A stretch of 64,000 bases of DNA from Cohnella luojiensis (GTDB lineage: Bacteria > Bacillota > Bacilli > Paenibacillales > Paenibacillaceae), in contig NZ_SOMN01000002.1 in the NCBI RefSeq assembly GCF_004564235.1, forward strand, positions 248,001 through 312,000, in the 5' to 3' direction. The position numbers and the translations under genes were made by a program. This document shows positions 17,558 to 27,316 of the stretch, piece after piece (positions within the stretch are counted from its first letter, which is position 1; each line of letters opens with the position of its first letter). The notes below the pieces were generated by a model. That model searched no databases. It saw only the letters and a program-made list of their open reading frames with translations, and was not told the DNA's origin.

Positions 17558-19540
17558 ATGATTAACGAACAAAAATGGCAACAACATCTGCGTAAGAAGC
17601 CTTACCTCGTGGATGCCATTGCGGGAAATTCCGCTATGCTGGTCTCGCTTGGACAATCGGGGAGATTGTACCGGTTATGGTGGCCGCATATTGATTATCC
17701 GCAGCATGCGGACGAGATTCGCACGGGCTTGAAGCTCGGATCTGCGCCGGGGGGCGTAACCTGGTTCGACGATCCCGATGCGGGTTGGAAACATGACGCG
17801 GATTATGTGGCTCGCACGAATGCGTACCGCGTAAGCTCCTCCCATCAGGAATTTCCGGTAACGGTGGAGCAGACGGATTTCGCCGTACCTGGACAACCTC
17901 TGATGGTTAGAGGGTATCGTCTTACCAACAACGGGCACGAAGCAAAGGATCTGGAATTTTACCACTATGGATCGTTCCATATCATGGACAATGAATTGTT
18001 CATGACGACAGAGTTCCAAAGCGAGCATGACGCGCTGCTGCATTTCCGCCATCAGTATGCTTTCGCCGTGGGCAGCTCGGAAGTATGCAGCGGATTTCAG
18101 GCAGGTCATGGTTCATGGCATGGCGCCTCTAACGGTTACTTAAACGGCAACCAGATCGACATGAAGCCGGACGGCGCTATGAAGTGGACCTTCTCGGCGA
18201 TCGCTCCGGGCCAATCGGTGGAAATTCCCGTCTATATCGCTGCAGGACACTCTCGAGGAGAAGCGCTTGCCGCATTATCGTTGGCTAAGAGCCGTTCGTA
18301 TTCTGAGTGGTACGCGGAGATGGAATCTTACTGGAAGACTTATTTGACCAGCGCGGCCCCTTGTCCAGGCGGCAATGAGGCCATCGTAGCCTTATACGAA
18401 CGGTCATTGCTCGCCATCAAACTGATGGCCGATGAAGCTACGGGCACGATAGTAGCTGCTCCGGAATTCGACGAATATTATAGCCGCTGCGGAGGTTATG
18501 CCTATAGCTGGGGCCGCGATGCGGCATTCGTAACGACGGCATTTAACAAAGCGGGATTAGGCTCCTTATCGGAGAAGTTCTACGACTGGTCCATCACGGC
18601 CCAGGAGGCGGACGGTTCTTGGCAGCAACGCCACTTCCACGATGGAAGATTGGCTCCCCACTGGGGATTGCAGATCGACGAGGGCTCTTCGCTAATATGG
18701 GGAATGTGGGAGTATTACCTGCATTCCGGAGAGCAGGAGGCGTTCCTCGAACGCATGTGGCCTGCGGTGGAGAAAGGCGCGAAGTTCCTGATCCAGTACA
18801 TCGACCCCGAAACGGGACTCCCGCTGCCGAGCAAGGATTTGTGGGAGGAACGAGAGGCGGAGCATACGTACTCGGCTGCGGCCGTGCACGGCGGGTTGAC
18901 TGCCGCTGCATCGTTCGCCAAACGCAAAGGGAAAGATGAGCTCGCGGTCCAATGGAATCAAGCAGCCCGCCGCATTGCGGACTCTATCGAGGAGCGCTGC
19001 TGGAACGAAGAGAAGAGCTCCTATTACCGGGGGCTGAAGCTGACGGTTTCCAAGGAGACTTATGACCATGCAGTCTCACAGGGAGCAACCGGCTTTGTCG
19101 AACAACGGGATAAAGGCTATGAAAGGTTTGTCCTGGACTTCGACCCCGTCGTCGATATCAGCTTGCTTGGCATTAGCGTACCGTTTAATGTCGTTCCTGT
19201 AGATAGCCTGAGAATGGTCCGGACGGCGGATAAGATTGAACAGTTGCTCACCTCGCCGAATGTCGGGGGGATTAAGAGGTACGAGAACGATCCGTACATC
19301 GGAGGCAATCCTTGGATTCTGACCACGCTGTGGTTGAGCCATTTTAGAACTCTCCAAGGACGATACGAGGATGCAAGGCAATTGCTTGATTATGCCGTGA
19401 AGCACGTCACCTCATCCGGACTGTTGCCGGAGCAAGTGGATCAGCATACGGGCGAGACGGCTTGGGTCGTTCCGCTGACCTGGTCCCACGCGATGTTCGT
19501 GTTAGCCGTGCATATGCTTGCCGAGCGCGGCCAGCTATAA
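17558..19540 (+). CDS. Glycoside hydrolase family 15 (glucoamylase/glucodextranase-type)
   Basis: 660 residues. An N-terminal beta-sandwich domain (to about residue 270) precedes the (alpha/alpha)6 barrel. Barrel motifs are GYAYSWGRDAAF, LQIDEGSSLIWGMWEYY, the catalytic acid in SKDLWEER (Glu 430 or 431) and the catalytic base in LLPEQVDQ (Glu 625). The enzyme should release glucose from the non-reducing ends of alpha-glucans or short oligosaccharides. No signal peptide is visible, so it is likely cytoplasmic. AAAGGAG precedes the ATG. Expression probably depends on the folded leader upstream. Confidence 0.9.
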   Translation: MINEQKWQQHLRKKPYLVDAIAGNSAMLVSLGQSGRLYRLWWPHIDYPQHADEIRTGLKLGSAPGGVTWFDDPDAGWKHDADYVARTNAYRVSSSHQEFPVTVEQTDFAVPGQPLMVRGYRLTNNGHEAKDLEFYHYGSFHIMDNELFMTTEFQSEHDALLHFRHQYAFAVGSSEVCSGFQAGHGSWHGASNGYLNGNQIDMKPDGAMKWTFSAIAPGQSVEIPVYIAAGHSRGEALAALSLAKSRSYSEWYAEMESYWKTYLTSAAPCPGGNEAIVALYERSLLAIKLMADEATGTIVAAPEFDEYYSRCGGYAYSWGRDAAFVTTAFNKAGLGSLSEKFYDWSITAQEADGSWQQRHFHDGRLAPHWGLQIDEGSSLIWGMWEYYLHSGEQEAFLERMWPAVEKGAKFLIQYIDPETGLPLPSKDLWEEREAEHTYSAAAVHGGLTAAASFAKRKGKDELAVQWNQAARRIADSIEERCWNEEKSSYYRGLKLTVSKETYDHAVSQGATGFVEQRDKGYERFVLDFDPVVDISLLGISVPFNVVPVDSLRMVRTADKIEQLLTSPNVGGIKRYENDPYIGGNPWILTTLWLSHFRTLQGRYEDARQLLDYAVKHVTSSGLLPEQVDQHTGETAWVVPLTWSHAMFVLAVHMLAERGQL

Positions 19541-19561
19541 ACCGCTGAGGATTTCAAAAAG

Positions 19562-19608
19562 AAAAATGGTTGGGCAGTGGATTTTTTTCCTGCCCAACCA
19601 TTTTTTTT
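19562..19608. terminator. Bidirectional terminator between the GH15 gene and phoU
   Basis: AAATGGTTGGGCAG pairs with CTGCCCAACCATTT. It is flanked by A-rich sequence on the left and eight T on the right, so it can stop both the rightward GH15 message and the leftward pst-phoU message. Confidence 0.9.
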
Positions 19609-19629
19609 GGTCCTAATAATCCAGCTAGC

Positions 19630-20289
19630 TCAATTCAAATCAGGACGACTGCCCGTTACCAGGTAGACGACGTTCTCGCCGATATTCGTGGCATAATCCG
19701 CAATTCGTTCGATGTATCTGGCGACAAAGCAGAGCAGCATGGATTGATGGACCGTTTGTGGATTATCGCCCATAATCGCATTCAGATCATTGAATATTTG
19801 GGAAAACAAAGTGTCCACCTGGTCGTCATCCTTGGCCATTTTGTACGCCAAATCGACATTTTCGTGAATGAAGCATTGAATCGAATCTTGAATCATTCCG
19901 CTGGCAATTTCAGCCATGCGCGGCAGATCGATTAACGGCTTTATTAGCGTCTGCCCCTTGAGTCGCACGACAACCTTGGCGATATCGACGGACAAATCTC
20001 CCATCCGTTCCATGTCGGAGGATATTTTGAACCCCATCAGAATTCGACGCAAATCTTTGGCTACCGGTTGTTGCGTAACGATGAGTCTCGATCCGATTTC
20101 GAAGATCGTCTCTTCCTTCAGGTTAATCTCTTGATCCTCTTGAATAATTCGATTGGCATTCTCTGAGTCGACGTTGCTCAATGCTTCCATGGAATCGATC
20201 AACGCCCGCGATACAAGATCTCCCATTTGGGTCAAAAGCGTCGTAATCTCGTCCAGATCCTGATCGAACTCTTTCCTTTTCACCATCAT
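19630..20289 (-). CDS. phoU: Phosphate uptake regulator PhoU
   Basis: 219 residues in the usual two three-helix bundles, with the repeated metal-binding patterns ERMGDLSVDIAK and ERIADYATNIGENV. PhoU links the Pst transporter to the PhoR kinase and curbs phosphate uptake. It is the last gene of the leftward pst operon, 22 bases after pstB, with GGGGAG before the start. The bidirectional terminator lies just beyond its stop. Confidence 0.95.
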   Translation of the reverse strand: MMVKRKEFDQDLDEITTLLTQMGDLVSRALIDSMEALSNVDSENANRIIQEDQEINLKEETIFEIGSRLIVTQQPVAKDLRRILMGFKISSDMERMGDLSVDIAKVVVRLKGQTLIKPLIDLPRMAEIASGMIQDSIQCFIHENVDLAYKMAKDDDQVDTLFSQIFNDLNAIMGDNPQTVHQSMLLCFVARYIERIADYATNIGENVVYLVTGSRPDLN

Positions 20290-20310
20290 GACGTTCTCCC
20301 CTTATCCGGC

Positions 20311-21066
20311 TCATCCAAATCGGCCGCTTATGTAATCTTCTGTACGGGGGTTGGAAGGGTTAGCGAACAGTTTTTGAGTTTCGGCGCATTCAATTAATTC
20401 GCCGTTCAGGAAAAACGCCGTTCGCTGGGAAACCCTTGCCGCCTGTTGCATATTATGCGTAACCATCACGATCGTATAACGGTCTTTTAATTCTTGCGTA
20501 AGCTCTTCGATTTTAAGCGTGGAAATAGGGTCTAGCGCCGAGGTAGCTTCATCCATAAGCAAGATATCAGGTTCCACCGCTAGAGCGCGAGCGATGCATA
20601 GTCGCTGCTGTTGACCTCCGGATAAGCCGAACGCAGATCGTTTAAGGTGATGCTGAACTTCATTCCATAGAACGGCGCTGCGCAAGCTGGCTTCCACGAT
20701 TTCATCCAGCTTCTTGCGATCTCGAATGCCATGAAGCCTTGGTCCGTAGGCTACATTGTCATAGATGGACTTCGGAAACGGATTCGGTTGTTGAAATACC
20801 ATGCCGACGCGCTTCCTGAGTGTTTCGACATCTACTTGGTTCGAGTAAATGTCGGTACCTGCGATCTTGATGGAGCCATCGATCCTGGTTCCCGGAATCA
20901 TGTCGTTCATTCGGTTAAGAGTGCGGAGCAGCGTAGATTTTCCGCAGCCGGATGGACCGATGAATGCCGTAATGGAGCGCTCGGGAATGCCTAGGGTAAC
21001 ATTCCTCAAAGCCCGGACCTCTCCGTAATACAAGTTAAGTTCATTAATCTCAATCAGAGCCTCCAT
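20311..21066 (-). CDS. pstB: Phosphate ABC transporter ATP-binding protein
   Basis: 251 residues with Walker [11 protein letters not shown]-loop VFQQPNPFP, signature LSGGQQQR, Walker [13 protein letters not shown] and the switch His in VTHNMQQA. The [14 protein letters not shown] segment is typical of PstB. It powers phosphate import through PstA/PstC. It is placed between pstA and phoU in a standard pst operon. Confidence 0.96.
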   Translation of the reverse strand: MEALIEINELNLYYGEVRALRNVTLGIPERSITAFIGPSGCGKSTLLRTLNRMNDMIPGTRIDGSIKIAGTDIYSNQVDVETLRKRVGMVFQQPNPFPKSIYDNVAYGPRLHGIRDRKKLDEIVEASLRSAVLWNEVQHHLKRSAFGLSGGQQQRLCIARALAVEPDILLMDEATSALDPISTLKIEELTQELKDRYTIVMVTHNMQQAARVSQRTAFFLNGELIECAETQKLFANPSNPRTEDYISGRFG

Positions 21067-21102
21067 AAAGCGGTCATGCTCCTTTGAATAGGATTTACTA
21101 GC

Positions 21103-21987
21103 CTATATGTGTTTCTGAAACTTATTGCGCAGCAGGATGGCGGAAAAATTCATAAGCAGCAGTAATGCTAGAAGCACCATGATGCCCGCTGCGGCCAGCG
21201 AATGAAATTCTTCCTGCGGGCGACTGATCCAGTTGAAGATTTGGATCGGCATGACGGAGAAAGAGTCTTTCAAGCTGGATGGCAAGAAGCTGATATAGGT
21301 AAGCGCGCCGATCATCACAAGAGGAGCGGTCTCGCCGATCGCCCGGGACATAGCGAGGATAACCCCGGTTAGGATTCCCGGCATCGCGGAAGGCAGCACC
21401 GCTCGGGACACGGTCTGCCATTTGTCCGCGCCTAGCGCGAAAGATGCGTCTCTCCGGATTTTGGGAACGGCTTTAATCGCTTCCTGCGCGGAAACGATGA
21501 TGACGGGAAGAACGAGCAGCGTCATCGTTAACGTACCTGATATCAAACTGCGCTCAAGGGCGAAGAACCGAACGAAAATCGTCAAGCCTAGGATGCCGTA
21601 CACAATCGAGGGAACGCCCGCCAGCGTGCTAATATTCAATTGAATGAATCGGGTCGCCCGGTTTTTCTTCGCGTATTCTTCCAGGTAGATGGCAGCCCCG
21701 ACGCCGAAGACGAACGAGATCGGCGCCATCATCAGCAGCATATAGATCGATCCGACTATGGCGGATTTCATACCGGCTTGCGCGGCCCGGCGCGAAGGGT
21801 AATTCAAGAACAACTCCGGCCTTATATACCGGAATCCGTCGACAACGATGCTCACGATGAGCACGGCCAGCGCGACAATGCCTATCGATGTGCACAAGAG
21901 AAACAGAAGCCGCAGCATAAAGTCGATGCGGCGGCGCATCAATACCCTTTTGTGGTCGTCGGCGGTCGTCCATTGGTTCACGATCAA
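21103..21987 (-). CDS. pstA: Phosphate ABC transporter permease PstA
   Basis: 294 residues with about six membrane helices and the PstA signature region ([35 protein letters not shown], broken here into its parts). The EAA loop is [22 protein letters not shown]. The start may be the TTG at 21987 or, given the position of AGGGAGG, the GTG six bases downstream. It overlaps the end of pstC. Confidence 0.94.
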   Translation of the reverse strand: MIVNQWTTADDHKRVLMRRRIDFMLRLLFLLCTSIGIVALAVLIVSIVVDGFRYIRPELFLNYPSRRAAQAGMKSAIVGSIYMLLMMAPISFVFGVGAAIYLEEYAKKNRATRFIQLNISTLAGVPSIVYGILGLTIFVRFFALERSLISGTLTMTLLVLPVIIVSAQEAIKAVPKIRRDASFALGADKWQTVSRAVLPSAMPGILTGVILAMSRAIGETAPLVMIGALTYISFLPSSLKDSFSVMPIQIFNWISRPQEEFHSLAAAGIMVLLALLLLMNFSAILLRNKFQKHI

Positions 21988-22880
21988 TACTCCTCCCTAA
22001 AGCGCAATGAAAGTCGTTTCGCCGCTATGTTAAGGATTAGCGTGATGACGAACAGCGTCATCCCGACGGCGAATATCGTGCCGTATTCCACCGAGCCGTG
22101 CGGCGTATCGCCCAGGCTTACCTGAACGATATAAGCGGTCATCGTCTGTATGCTATCGAGCGGATTTAAAGTCAATTTCGGCGTCGCACCCGCGGCGACG
22201 GTTACGATCATGGTTTCCCCGATCGCCCTGGAAAAGGCAAGGACGAACGCAGAGATGACGCCGGAGAGCCCCGCAGGGAGAACGATCTTTAGTACGGCTT
22301 CAAACCGGGTGGCACCTAGAGCGTAGGCCCCATCCCTAAGGGAACGGGGAACGGCAAGCATGGCGTCTTCGCTTAAAGAGCTCACCATCGGAATGATCAT
22401 GATGCCGACCACGATTCCCGCACTGAGCGCGTTGAATATAGGCAAATTCGGAATCATGCTGCGCAGTAAAGGCGTCATGAACGTCAAGGCGAAATAACCG
22501 TATACGATGGTTGGCACTCCGGCAAGCACTTCAAGGATCGGTTTGATGATTTTACGCACCGCTCTCGGAGCGTATTCGCTTAAGTAGATAGCGGCTGCAA
22601 GTCCGATCGGGAGGGCCACGATGCAGGCGATGAACGTTATGAGCAACGTACCGCTGATCAGAGGCCATATCCCGAAAGATTTGGGCGCCATCAACGGATT
22701 CCATCGGGATTGGGTCAGAAAATCGCTCAAAGGAACGATGGTGAAGAATCTAATCGTCTCCGAAAGCAACGTATACACGATTCCTACGGTTGTCAGGATG
22801 GAAGTCGCCGCGCAGAGAAATAAAATCACGGGCATCGCCTTATTCGTAAGACTGGTGCGTTCGTTACGAAAACGAATCAT
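21984..22880 (-). CDS. pstC: Phosphate ABC transporter permease PstC
   Basis: 298 residues with about six membrane helices. It carries [32 protein letters not shown] and the EAA loop [21 protein letters not shown]. It pairs with PstA to form the inner-membrane channel. The ATG overlaps the pstS stop as ATGA, and its stop overlaps pstA, showing translational coupling. Confidence 0.95.
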   Translation of the reverse strand: MIRFRNERTSLTNKAMPVILFLCAATSILTTVGIVYTLLSETIRFFTIVPLSDFLTQSRWNPLMAPKSFGIWPLISGTLLITFIACIVALPIGLAAAIYLSEYAPRAVRKIIKPILEVLAGVPTIVYGYFALTFMTPLLRSMIPNLPIFNALSAGIVVGIMIIPMVSSLSEDAMLAVPRSLRDGAYALGATRFEAVLKIVLPAGLSGVISAFVLAFSRAIGETMIVTVAAGATPKLTLNPLDSIQTMTAYIVQVSLGDTPHGSVEYGTIFAVGMTLFVITLILNIAAKRLSLRFREEY

Positions 22881-23860
22881 TTCAGCTTGGCCTTCTGTTC
22901 CGCGTATTTTTCATCCGGGAGCGGGATATAACCGACCTCTTCGGCTAGCGTCGGCACGTTGTCCATGGCGAAATCGACGAAAGCTCTGACTTCGGGACGA
23001 CCATACTCCTTTTTGTTGACATATATGAAGAGTGGACGAGAAAGAGGAGAGTAGCTGCCGTCCTTGATCGTATCGCGCGAAGGCGTAATTGGACCTTTGC
23101 CGCCGTCGATCGGAACAATCTTCAGCTTGTCGGCATTCTCTTCGTAATAAGCGAAGCCGAAATAACCGATCCCGTATTTGCTGCCTGCAACCCCTTGAAC
23201 CAACGTGTTATCGTCTTCGCTTAAAGAAACGGCTTCATCGCTGCGCAAGCCCTTTTTGTCAAGAATGACTTCATTGAAGTAGTCGAAAGTTCCGGAGTCG
23301 GCTCCCGGGGAGAAAATCAATATTTTCTCGGCTGGCCATTCCGGGCGGACATCCTTCCACGTTTTTGCGGTATTCTCGGATCCGAAGATTTTGGTTAGCT
23401 CATCGATCTTCAGGTGATCTACGAAATCATTCTCTTTGCTTACGACAACGGAAAGGCCGTCATATGCGACCGCTAGATCCATGAACTCGATTCCTTTTTC
23501 CTGACAGGACGTTTTCTCTTCGTCTTTTATCGGACGCGATGCGTTACTGATGGCTATCTCTCCCGTGCAAAAACGCTTGAATCCGCCGCCGGTTCCAGAG
23601 ACGCCAATTGGGGCTTTGATGTTTGGCTGCTCTTTATTAAACTCTTCGGAGATGGCCTCCATAATCGGGAATACCGTGCTGGAGCCATCGATTTCAATTT
23701 GACCGGATAGTTGAGCCGTTTCGGCTGGCGAATCCGTATCGGTTGGCGAAGGTGTTGCACCTTCATTCGTGGCGTTGTTTGCGCAGGCAGATATAACCGC
23801 CAAAAGCAACAAGGCAATGACTAACCCTGCTTGGAGACGAATGCGTGTGCGTGAGTTCAT
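22877..23860 (-). CDS. pstS: Phosphate-binding lipoprotein PstS
   Basis: About 327 residues from the ATG at 23860, which has AAGGGGTGG upstream. The signal peptide ends in a lipobox (AVISAC), followed by a Thr/Pro/Ser linker. Phosphate-binding loops are [30 protein letters not shown] and [11 protein letters not shown]. It captures phosphate outside the membrane and delivers it to PstCA. It heads the operon; I found no confident PhoP box in the 90 bases upstream, though Pho control is expected from the family. Confidence 0.95.
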   Translation of the reverse strand: MNSRTRIRLQAGLVIALLLLAVISACANNATNEGATPSPTDTDSPAETAQLSGQIEIDGSSTVFPIMEAISEEFNKEQPNIKAPIGVSGTGGGFKRFCTGEIAISNASRPIKDEEKTSCQEKGIEFMDLAVAYDGLSVVVSKENDFVDHLKIDELTKIFGSENTAKTWKDVRPEWPAEKILIFSPGADSGTFDYFNEVILDKKGLRSDEAVSLSEDDNTLVQGVAGSKYGIGYFGFAYYEENADKLKIVPIDGGKGPITPSRDTIKDGSYSPLSRPLFIYVNKKEYGRPEVRAFVDFAMDNVPTLAEEVGYIPLPDEKYAEQKAKLK

Positions 23861-23952
23861 ATAAACCACCCCTTGATTTTCTTCGGTTCAGTGAATTCTA
23901 TTCCAGAACGGTTTGTAGGTTTTACCAAAGTGAGGATATTCATTCCAGCAAC

Positions 23953-23990
23953 GCAAAAAAAAGCAAAGCCGGCAGGCTTTGCTTTTTTAA
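23953..23990. terminator. Terminator upstream of pstS
   Basis: AAAAAAGCAAAGCC-GGCA-GGCTTTGCTTTTTT is a perfect stem with A/T runs on both sides. Its position fits termination of the leftward lipoprotein gene that ends at 24102, isolating it from the pst operon. Confidence 0.88.
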
Positions 23991-24101
23991 CGATTCAGAA
24001 TGTATAAAATATCGCTATCCATTTCTGAATCGTCTCCGACATAAACCTTTGTCGCCATCCCAAGGACGGCGATAGCCGTTTATGCTTGCGAATCCCATTC
24101 T

Positions 24102-24830
24102 TTATTGAATTTCTCTGCCGAGAAGCTTCAAGGACAATACCTTCTGGGTGTCGGGATCGAGATCCAACTTGATCCAACCGCCGGCTACCTCCACGCTGAG
24201 AACGTTTGTTTGCGCATCGGATTCGATTCCGAGCAGCTCTGATGCTTGCGTTCCGTCCATTCCGCAAAACAAGCCTAGGATTCCCGTTCCTTCTTTGGCC
24301 GAAACGATTTCAACGTATACTACTTTATTGCTCTCGTTCAGTCCGATGGAAAAGCCATCCGCATATTCCCATATGTCGATCGTTATTTTATCTCCCGGAA
24401 GAGGGTAAGTGTCTATGGGTAAACCGTATTTCCGTATGACGTCTTTATCGGAGGCGCCAAGCTTGATACCGGCCAAAGAAGGCGATTTGGGCTCGAAGGC
24501 TTGATCGGAAGCAGTGACGGGTTCTGTCGACTGAGGTTGAATGGTAGAAGCTTCGACAGCAGGAGTAGAGACTGCAGGGTCTATTTCCGGTTTTTCATCC
24601 TTAACATCCGAAGGTAATGGCGAAGCCGCAATTTCTTGCGATGGAGAATTCGTTCTCGTGTCAACCTTATCCTTTTGCGGAGGTGTTAGTACGGGTAAAG
24701 TGATTGCTGGCGGATCGCCCGATTCCTGAGCCGCTGGTTGTTCCGTAAGGGATGAACTGCAAGATACCAAGCTTGCGGACAGCAAGAGCGAGCCCCAGAT
24801 TTTAAGTTTCGCATGAAAATATCTATGCAT
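24102..24830 (-). CDS. Putative lipoprotein of unknown function
   Basis: About 242 residues from the ATG at 24830, with GGAGGG six bases upstream. A lipoprotein signal ends at SLVSCSSS. A disordered Pro/Ser/Thr/Glu linker of about 90 residues follows. The C-terminal domain has two related halves, each with a short GI-K-LGASDKDVIRKYGLP or GMDGTQASELLGI element. This resembles the repeats of SmpA/OmlA-like or stalk-type domains, but I do not claim either. It is expected on the outer membrane face, and is monocistronic. Confidence 0.7.
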   Translation of the reverse strand: MHRYFHAKLKIWGSLLLSASLVSCSSSLTEQPAAQESGDPPAITLPVLTPPQKDKVDTRTNSPSQEIAASPLPSDVKDEKPEIDPAVSTPAVEASTIQPQSTEPVTASDQAFEPKSPSLAGIKLGASDKDVIRKYGLPIDTYPLPGDKITIDIWEYADGFSIGLNESNKVVYVEIVSAKEGTGILGLFCGMDGTQASELLGIESDAQTNVLSVEVAGGWIKLDLDPDTQKVLSLKLLGREIQ

Positions 24831-24991
24831 GTTCAACCCTCCTCGTCATTTGCCTACTCTATATAAGACATTACAAAAGATGGAAAGTTTCGTGTTTGTA
24901 AAGTTTTTTTGGGAAATCCTCCTTTTGTCGCATCTAGTCGCAGTTTGTCAGGACTAAAGTCATGAGTTTCATTGCACTTTATGGCCTATGG

Positions 24992-25020
24992 TTGTCTTCA
25001 ATAAATCAATATCCTATTGT
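24992..25020 (+). promoter_or_regulatory. Candidate xpt promoter
   Basis: TTGTCT (24992-24997), a 17-base spacer and TATTGT (25015-25020) lie about 60 bases before the xpt start. No purine-riboswitch core is visible between promoter and gene. Confidence 0.45.
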
Positions 25021-25080
25021 TGCGCGCGCGAAAAGGATATGGTACGTTAGACGGAAAAGACAACGGTGGTGGAGAAGACG

Positions 25081-25653
25081 ATGGATATTCTCAAGGAGAG
25101 GATTCTAAAGGAAGCAAGCGTCATTAACTCAGGGGTGTTGAAATTGGATTCTCTGCTTAACCATGGCGTCGATCCGCAGTTGACGATGGAGATGGGCAAA
25201 GAGTTCGCAGCGAGATTCTCCGAGTTGAAAATCACGAAGGTGATCACGGTAGAGTCGTCGGGGATACCCGTCGCATTTGCTACCGCGTTGCAGCTTGGAG
25301 TACCGCTCGTGTTCGCCCGCAGGAAGAAAACGTTGCTTGGGGAACCGGACGCTTATTGCGAAAGGGTGCCCTCGTTCACGAAAGGCATTGTTACCGATTT
25401 GATCGTTTCTCGCCATCTGTTATGCGCCGAGGATTCCGTTTTGTTCATCGACGACATTATTGCCAACGGCGATGCCGCGCGAGGGTTAATCAAAATCATT
25501 GAGCAATCCGGAGCGGCGTTGCAAGGAATCGGTATCGTTCTCGAGAAGTCCTTCCAAGCCGGGGGCAGAACGCTTCGAGAGCTGGGCTATCGGGTAGAAA
25601 CGTTAGTTAAGATCCAATCGCTGGAAGATAACACCATTACTTTTGGCGATTAA
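25081..25653 (+). CDS. xpt: Xanthine phosphoribosyltransferase
   Basis: 190 residues from the ATG at 25081 with GGTGGAG upstream; a GTG 15 bases earlier is in frame. The opening region (VLKLDSLLNHGVDPQL) matches B. subtilis Xpt. The PRPP-binding loop is SVLFIDDIIANGDAARG. It converts xanthine and PRPP to XMP in purine salvage. It is monocistronic here, without the usual downstream pbuX. Confidence 0.93.
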   Translation: MDILKERILKEASVINSGVLKLDSLLNHGVDPQLTMEMGKEFAARFSELKITKVITVESSGIPVAFATALQLGVPLVFARRKKTLLGEPDAYCERVPSFTKGIVTDLIVSRHLLCAEDSVLFIDDIIANGDAARGLIKIIEQSGAALQGIGIVLEKSFQAGGRTLRELGYRVETLVKIQSLEDNTITFGD

Positions 25654-25737
25654 TAATAGGGCTATGAACATCCTTTCCCAATTAGAATTCATTGTCGTAT
25701 AATAGGGTTAACCTGCGCTTGGGGAGGCGAACAGCAA

Positions 25738-26073
25738 ATGGAAAACGGAAATCAAGTAAACTTGTCGGCCGATTTTTTTCTGAATAAGCTGGAAGAGTCC
25801 AAAGTACATTTCGAACGAGCGCTCGACTGCAAACACACGGAGTTCGACGACCTGTATCCATACATGATCGAACACCCGCAATTTTTCTGGTATAAACGTT
25901 ATGTGGCTTGGTCTGAATTGCTCACGGTCGTAAAGCTATGCGAAGAGCTCGATCTTCCATGGACGGAACGATTCGCGACTCATCAAGCGGAATATGTAAG
26001 CAACCGGGTCATGTCCAGCAAGGTTTTGGATTTCTGGTATGAGACGAACGATACGAGAGAGCACGTCGGGTGA
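25738..26073 (+). CDS. Conserved-looking hypothetical protein, 111 aa
   Basis: The ATG follows GGGGAGG. The product is acidic and helical, rich in aromatic residues (HPQFFWYKRYVAWSELL, VLDFWYETND), with no recognisable domain or membrane segment. A TATAAT lies about 40 bases upstream of the start and a terminator follows at 26107, so it reads as a single-gene unit. I do not recognise the family. Confidence 0.65.
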   Translation: MENGNQVNLSADFFLNKLEESKVHFERALDCKHTEFDDLYPYMIEHPQFFWYKRYVAWSELLTVVKLCEELDLPWTERFATHQAEYVSNRVMSSKVLDFWYETNDTREHVG

Positions 26074-26106
26074 CGAGTCGGTGCTGCTTGCGAACCAATC
26101 CCGGGG

Positions 26107-26139
26107 AACCCGCACGGACATAGGTCCTGGCGGGTTTTT
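26107..26139 (+). terminator. Rho-independent terminator
   Basis: AACCCGC (26107) pairs with GCGGGTT (26130), with an inner GGAC/GTCC helix and five T after the stem. It closes the hypothetical gene ending at 26073. Confidence 0.85.
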
Positions 26140-26168
26140 CCGCTAAATAGAGGAGGAAGGTTAAAGTG

Positions 26169-26381
26169 ATGAACGATGATCTGTTGGACAACTATCGGGT
26201 CGAGGGAACGAAAGTCAGAGTCGTTAGGGACGCACTGGAGCAAAATGACGTAGTCGGTATCGTTGTGGCGTGGGATGACGAGCATCTGCTCATTCGGCGG
26301 CCGAACCGAAAGGTCGTGAAGGTCAAACGAGGCTACTCTTTACAGCCTGCTAGCGAACCTCGCCAATGGTCCGATGAATAA
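26169..26381 (+). CDS. Small hypothetical protein, about 70 aa
   Basis: GAGGAGGAAGG precedes the ATG at 26169 (a GTG directly before it is also in frame). The sequence suggests a small beta-barrel: VEGTKVRVVRDALEQNDVVGIVVAWDDEHLLIRR and a basic VVKVKRGY strand. That is reminiscent of KOW/SH3-like folds, but this is only an impression. No family is recognised. Confidence 0.6.
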   Translation: MNDDLLDNYRVEGTKVRVVRDALEQNDVVGIVVAWDDEHLLIRRPNRKVVKVKRGYSLQPASEPRQWSDE

Positions 26382-26469
26382 AATATCCGCTCGCGAGGGA
26401 GATTAGAGGAGATTACCAGCTTTTCAGGTACTTGGCCATCTAATCCATATGCTAGCGGAGGAATACGTT

Positions 26470-26928
26470 ATGACTTTAATGGAGAAAAAAGTAAGGCAGT
26501 ACAAGGAGAATGCCGCTGGCTTGGCAGGCATTCTGCCTCAAGTAGCCAACGCTTACGAAAGCTTCACTGGACGGTGCCTTGAAGACGGCGAACTGGATGC
26601 GAAGACAAAACAGCTTGTCGCTCTCGGCGTCGCGTTGTTCGCGAATAACGAGGTGTGCACGTATTATCATGTCCAGGCGGCACGGGATTTAGGCGCGAGC
26701 GATCTTCAGATCATGGAGACGGTTGCCGTAGCTTCCGCCGTAGCTAGCGGCCATGTGCTGTCCCAAGGGGTTATTCGGGTTCAAGGCGCGCTGCAAGGCG
26801 AACAGAATGCGGCTTCGAACGGAAATCTCCAGTTTAACGCCTTTCAGGATACGGAATTCGCGGAGGAAGAACCGGAAGCACCGGGCATGAGCATTCCGGG
26901 TGGAAATGCGGTATCGCCGTCTTACTAG
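26470..26928 (+). CDS. Carboxymuconolactone decarboxylase-family protein (AhpD-like fold)
   Basis: About 152 residues from the ATG at 26470 with GGAGGA upstream. The CMD core is LDAKTKQLVALGVALFANNEVCTYYHVQAARDLGAS. It has E-x-C-x-x-x-H rather than the C-x-x-C-x-x-x-H of AhpD, so only the distal Cys/His of the redox site is present. A Glu/Pro-rich tail of about 45 residues follows. A hydroperoxide or thiol role is plausible but unproven. It is the last host gene before the tRNA and prophage. Confidence 0.85.
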   Translation: MTLMEKKVRQYKENAAGLAGILPQVANAYESFTGRCLEDGELDAKTKQLVALGVALFANNEVCTYYHVQAARDLGASDLQIMETVAVASAVASGHVLSQGVIRVQGALQGEQNAASNGNLQFNAFQDTEFAEEEPEAPGMSIPGGNAVSPSY

Positions 26929-26965
26929 CTCGCATTAACTGAATATTTGAACTTCCTTGCTAGGC

Positions 26966-26995
26966 TTGACTTCGCTTTGAACCCCGTGCTATTAT
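26966..26995 (+). promoter_or_regulatory. Promoter of tRNA-Leu
   Basis: TTGACT (26966-26971) and TATTAT (26990-26995), separated by 18 bases, lie about 75 bases before the tRNA. Confidence 0.65.
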
Positions 26996-27070
26996 AAGTA
27001 ACGTGATTGCGACAAGGTTACCATTCAACGCGGCAACGCGGTGCAGGAAATCCCAATATCACTTATGCAT

Positions 27071-27157
27071 GCGGCCATGGCGGAATTGGCAGACGCGCTA
27101 GATTCAGGTTCTAGTGGTGTAACAGCCGTGGAGGTTCGAGTCCTCTTGGCCGCACCA
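27071..27157 (+). tRNA. tRNA-Leu (anticodon CAG)
   Basis: A complete class II tRNA of 87 bases. The acceptor GCGGCCA pairs with TGGCCGC before an encoded ACCA end. The anticodon stem CTAGA/TCTAG encloses the loop TTCAGGT, giving CAG for CUG codons. The long variable arm and GGTTCGAGTCC T-arm are typical of tRNA-Leu. The prophage integrase starts its module just downstream, so the 3' end of this gene is the likely attachment site. Confidence 0.97.
27118..27157 (+). other. Probable attL (tRNA-Leu 3' half used as integration target)
   Basis: The tRNA 3' end is followed within 160 bases by an integrase gene pointing back toward it, the usual arrangement when a phage attP restores a tRNA 3' end. 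The core limits cannot be set because the matching attR lies beyond the window. Confidence 0.6.
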
Positions 27158-27171
27158 TACATACAATCCCG

Positions 27172-27203
27172 AAACCCCTTACTCAGTAAGGGGTTTTTAT
27201 TTT
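27172..27203 (+). terminator. Terminator after tRNA-Leu
   Basis: AAACCCCTT-ACTCAGT-AAGGGGTTT followed by a T-rich run. Confidence 0.85.
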
Positions 27204-27260
27204 TCTTGAGTTAGAATTTCATGGGGTGATCTTAACCTGTCTCGGATAAAATATCGTTGT

Positions 27261-27307
27261 GGGGACGGATTGGGGACGAAATTATTGGGGCAAGAAAACT
27301 GGGGACG
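27261..27307 (+). repeat. Three direct GGGGACG repeats next to attL
   Basis: GGGGACG occurs at 27261, 27272 and 27301, with a degenerate GGGGCAAG at 27287, between the tRNA and the integrase stop. Short spaced direct repeats at this place are candidate arm-type integrase sites. This is an inference from position only. Confidence 0.5.
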
Positions 27308-27316
27308 TTTATTATT

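Noticed and set aside
18594-18939. Long opposite- and same-strand frames within the GH15 gene
   Set aside because: Shadows of a GC-rich coding region; they show no domain features and no starts with Shine-Dalgarno sites.
24900-25080. Purine riboswitch upstream of xpt
   Set aside because: The gene is often riboswitch-controlled in Bacillus, but I see none of the conserved junction sequences or loop-loop pairing elements here.
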